Source: Pseudomonadota bacterium (lineage in GTDB: Bacteria; Pseudomonadota; Gammaproteobacteria; UBA5335). Taken from it: DNA of 7,691 nucleotides. Both the position numbers and the translations under genes were made by a program. Shown piece by piece: positions 5,972-7,691 of this stretch; position 1 is the first letter of the stretch, and each line of letters begins with the position of its first letter. The DNA lies in assembly GCA_021783685.1 (NCBI GenBank), contig JAJXTQ010000085.1:1-7691 (forward strand). Reading direction: 5' to 3'. The notes beneath the pieces are model-generated. The model did no database searches. It was not told the origin of the DNA and was given only the letters and a program-made list of their open reading frames with translations.

Positions 5972-7594
5972 TCACCCGGAACCATCAGCAACGGATCGGC
6001 GTGATCCTTCCGGAGCGCTCACGGAAAGACGCTGACCGGGACGCAGCACGCTGTTCGGCGCGATACCGTTCCACGATGCCAGTTGAGCGACGCTGACCCC
6101 GAAGCGGTCGGCTATCGCGCCGAGGGAGTCCCCCGGGCGGACGGCGTAGCTAGAGGGTCGGGAACCCGCGCGCTTTCGCTCGTCACGCTCAACCGCCGTG
6201 ACCCGCAGCGTCTGGCCGATCTTCAGGGTCGCCTTGGGTGACAACTTGTTCAGTTTCGCCAGCTCGGCGGAATCGATCTCATGTGCCTTGGCGATGGAAT
6301 AGAGCGAGTCGCCGGAGCGCACCACATGGGTCCGCATTGTCCGCTCGGAACGGGCCGGCGTCTCGAGCACGCGAACGGCTTCCTCACGCAGATCCTGCGC
6401 CGTTTCCGCGGCGATCTGCGGGGCTGGCTCACCGTACTGCGCGAGTTCCATCTGGTGCGGATCGTCCAGATACTGCTGCAACCGGCGCGCATGGGCGGCG
6501 GGCAGGAGCAGGGGAGCCGACAAGGCCGTTCTGGTTTTTGCCTGGATCGCCGGGTTGTAACGCAGGACCTGGGACGGGCTCAGATTTGCCGCATCGGCAA
6601 CGGCGGCGAGGTCGAGGCGACCGCGGACGTCGACGCTGTCGAGCACGGGCCGATTGGGAACGTCCGGCAATTCGACGCCGTAGCGTCGCGGATTGTCGAT
6701 GATCTCGCGCATCGCCATGAGACGAGGAACGTAGCGGCGGGTTTGGGGCGGGATCGGCAGCGCAAAGAAATCGGTCGGCTTGCCTTCCTGGCGATTCTTT
6801 TCGATCCAGCGCTGCAAGGTTCCCTCGCCGGTGTTGTAGGCGGTCAGTGCCAACAACCAGTCGCCGCCGAACATGTCGCCCAGATGGTCCATGTAGTCCA
6901 GCGCGGCGCGCGTCGACGCCATCACATCATGACGGCCGTCATAGGACTGCGTGAGCTTCAGCCCGAAATTGCGCGCCGTCTGCGGCAGAAACTGCCACAG
7001 TCCGGCTGCCTTTCCCGGTGAAATGGCCGCCGGGTTGTAACCGCTTTCCACCAGGGGCAACAGGGCGATCTCCGCCGGCATCCCACGGCGTTCGACTTCC
7101 TCGAGCACGAGATAGAGGTATTCGGAGGACTGCGCCAGATTGCGTTCCAGTGTCCGCGCGCTGAAGGCGTCGATTTCCCGTCGAATAGACGGGCGATCAT
7201 CGAAGTGCAGTGCGAACCCGCCCCGCAGCCGATCCCAGATGGCCCGGTCTGCTGCGCCCGTGTGCAATTCCGCCGATGGGGAGAAGGCTTCGGCGGCGCT
7301 CGCGTCCAGCAGAGAATGAAACACGAGTTCGTCGCCGCTCTGCGGGGAGGGCGAACGGACACTCCCGAGCGGACGGTCGGGAACGGCAGACGCGCGGCGC
7401 TGCGGGGGCACTGTGGCAACCCGGACGGTCGGGTCCGCGGCCGGAGCCGTCCGCGCGGTCCCGGGATGATGTGTGCTGCACCCCAGCATCCCCAGACAGG
7501 AACAACCGATCGTCAGCCATTTGATGCGGCCGGTGCGCTCCGCCTCGAGGGACGCGGAGCGACGGCTCACGGCGATGAACTGACGCTGCTTCAT
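5972..7594 (-). CDS. mltD: Membrane-bound lytic murein transglycosylase D, two LysM repeats
   Basis: MltD cleaves the glycan strands of peptidoglycan, forming 1,6-anhydromuramic ends, during wall turnover and remodelling; it is normally an outer-membrane lipoprotein facing the periplasm. The product has 540 residues, longer than E. coli MltD. A hydrophobic stretch (about 26-37) ends at Cys39 in MLGCS, a probable lipidation site. A Pro/Arg-rich linker follows. The SLT catalytic domain (about 165-290) contains the general-acid Glu183 in LVESGYNP, then AAGLWQF and [10 protein letters not shown] linker with a LysM-like look (about 320-375) precedes two clear LysM repeats that bind the wall (about 423-465 and 482-526, each with a GDSL core). 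The ATG overlaps the gloB stop as ATGA; GAAGGA lies about 12 bases upstream, so translation may be coupled. A GTG eight codons in is an alternative start. Confidence 0.95.
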   Translation of the reverse strand: MKQRQFIAVSRRSASLEAERTGRIKWLTIGCSCLGMLGCSTHHPGTARTAPAADPTVRVATVPPQRRASAVPDRPLGSVRSPSPQSGDELVFHSLLDASAAEAFSPSAELHTGAADRAIWDRLRGGFALHFDDRPSIRREIDAFSARTLERNLAQSSEYLYLVLEEVERRGMPAEIALLPLVESGYNPAAISPGKAAGLWQFLPQTARNFGLKLTQSYDGRHDVMASTRAALDYMDHLGDMFGGDWLLALTAYNTGEGTLQRWIEKNRQEGKPTDFFALPIPPQTRRYVPRLMAMREIIDNPRRYGVELPDVPNRPVLDSVDVRGRLDLAAVADAANLSPSQVLRYNPAIQAKTRTALSAPLLLPAAHARRLQQYLDDPHQMELAQYGEPAPQIAAETAQDLREEAVRVLETPARSERTMRTHVVRSGDSLYSIAKAHEIDSAELAKLNKLSPKATLKIGQTLRVTAVERDERKRAGSRPSSYAVRPGDSLGAIADRFGVSVAQLASWNGIAPNSVLRPGQRLSVSAPEGSRRSVADGSG

Positions 7595-7691
7595 GCGCGG
7601 AAATGATCCTTCCAGTGTCGCAGCGCCGCAAACACCGCGACGTCATCGGGCAAGATCCGGCCCGCGTGAGTCTCGGCGGCGAGAAGCACCG
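7591..7691 (-). CDS. gloB: Hydroxyacylglutathione hydrolase (glyoxalase II), C-terminal end only
   Basis: On the minus strand a frame enters at the window edge and ends at TGA (7591-7593) after 32 full codons. The last residues are [20 protein letters not shown], which match the conserved GloB ending (VFAALR.WKD.F). GloB is a zinc hydrolase of the metallo-beta-lactamase fold that splits S-lactoylglutathione into lactate and glutathione, the second step of methylglyoxal detoxification. The metal-binding motifs lie outside the window, so the call rests on the C-terminal motif and on the position beside mltD, a common neighbour of gloB. It overlaps the mltD start by four bases, and its mRNA end supplies the mltD ribosome-binding site. 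It is too short to exclude another member of the fold, but I think that unlikely. Confidence 0.8.
   Translation of the reverse strand, partial: VLLAAETHAGRILPDDVAVFAALRHWKDHFRA

Noticed and set aside
5925..5975. GTG start for FabI at 5975 overlapping the mltD stop as GTGA
   Set aside because: The overlap looks like a coupling junction, but the extra 17 residues do not resemble any FabI, whereas MGFLSGKRA at 5924 is the standard N-terminus.
6281..7021. A 246-residue plus-strand frame opposite mltD
   Set aside because: High GC leaves long antisense frames open. It has no recognisable domain and no ribosome-binding site, and the minus strand encodes a complete MltD with catalytic motifs.
1..7691. 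CRISPR arrays, insertion sequences, prophage or defence genes, and integration at the tRNA genes
   Set aside because: No repeat-spacer pattern, transposase, integrase or terminal inverted repeats were seen. The tRNA 3' ends are not duplicated in the window, and all genes are core types.

Overview
The window is a stretch of conserved core chromosome, most likely from a gammaproteobacterium outside the enterics. It is GC-rich (roughly 60% by eye). The order lon, hupB, tRNA-Val, tRNA-Asp, ppiD is a familiar gammaproteobacterial arrangement, and all proteins read as close relatives of E. coli families. The species cannot be named from the sequence alone.

Plus strand, 1-5129. The window opens inside lon (ATP-dependent protease; the C-terminal 369 residues are present). 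A 221-base gap follows, with a strong sigma70 promoter and a leader, then hupB (nucleoid protein HU). Only 11 bases after the hupB stop come tRNA-Val(UAC) and tRNA-Asp(GUC), closed by a strong intrinsic terminator. Next is ppiD (membrane-anchored periplasmic chaperone/PPIase), followed 12 bases later by a dicarboxylate/amino-acid:cation symporter of the GltPh/GltP type, whose ribosome-binding site overlaps the ppiD stop.

Minus strand, 7691-5145. The 3' end of gloB (glyoxalase II) overlaps the start of mltD (lytic transglycosylase lipoprotein with two LysM repeats) by four bases, and fabI (enoyl-ACP reductase) follows after 47 bases. The three probably form one operon. It converges on the symporter gene, with a perfect GC hairpin at the 3'-to-3' junction.

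The gene set covers housekeeping and envelope functions: protein quality control (Lon, PpiD), nucleoid structure (HU), translation (two tRNAs), fatty acid synthesis (FabI), peptidoglycan turnover (MltD), methylglyoxal detoxification (GloB) and uptake of an anionic substrate (the symporter). I see no mobile element, CRISPR array, prophage, defence locus or clearly new system. The points worth a second look are small: two stop/start-overlapping mini-ORFs leading into hupB, a possible lon terminator whose loop holds the hupB -35 box, a PpiD whose parvulin domain keeps the histidines missing from the inactive E. coli domain, and the compact gene junctions.
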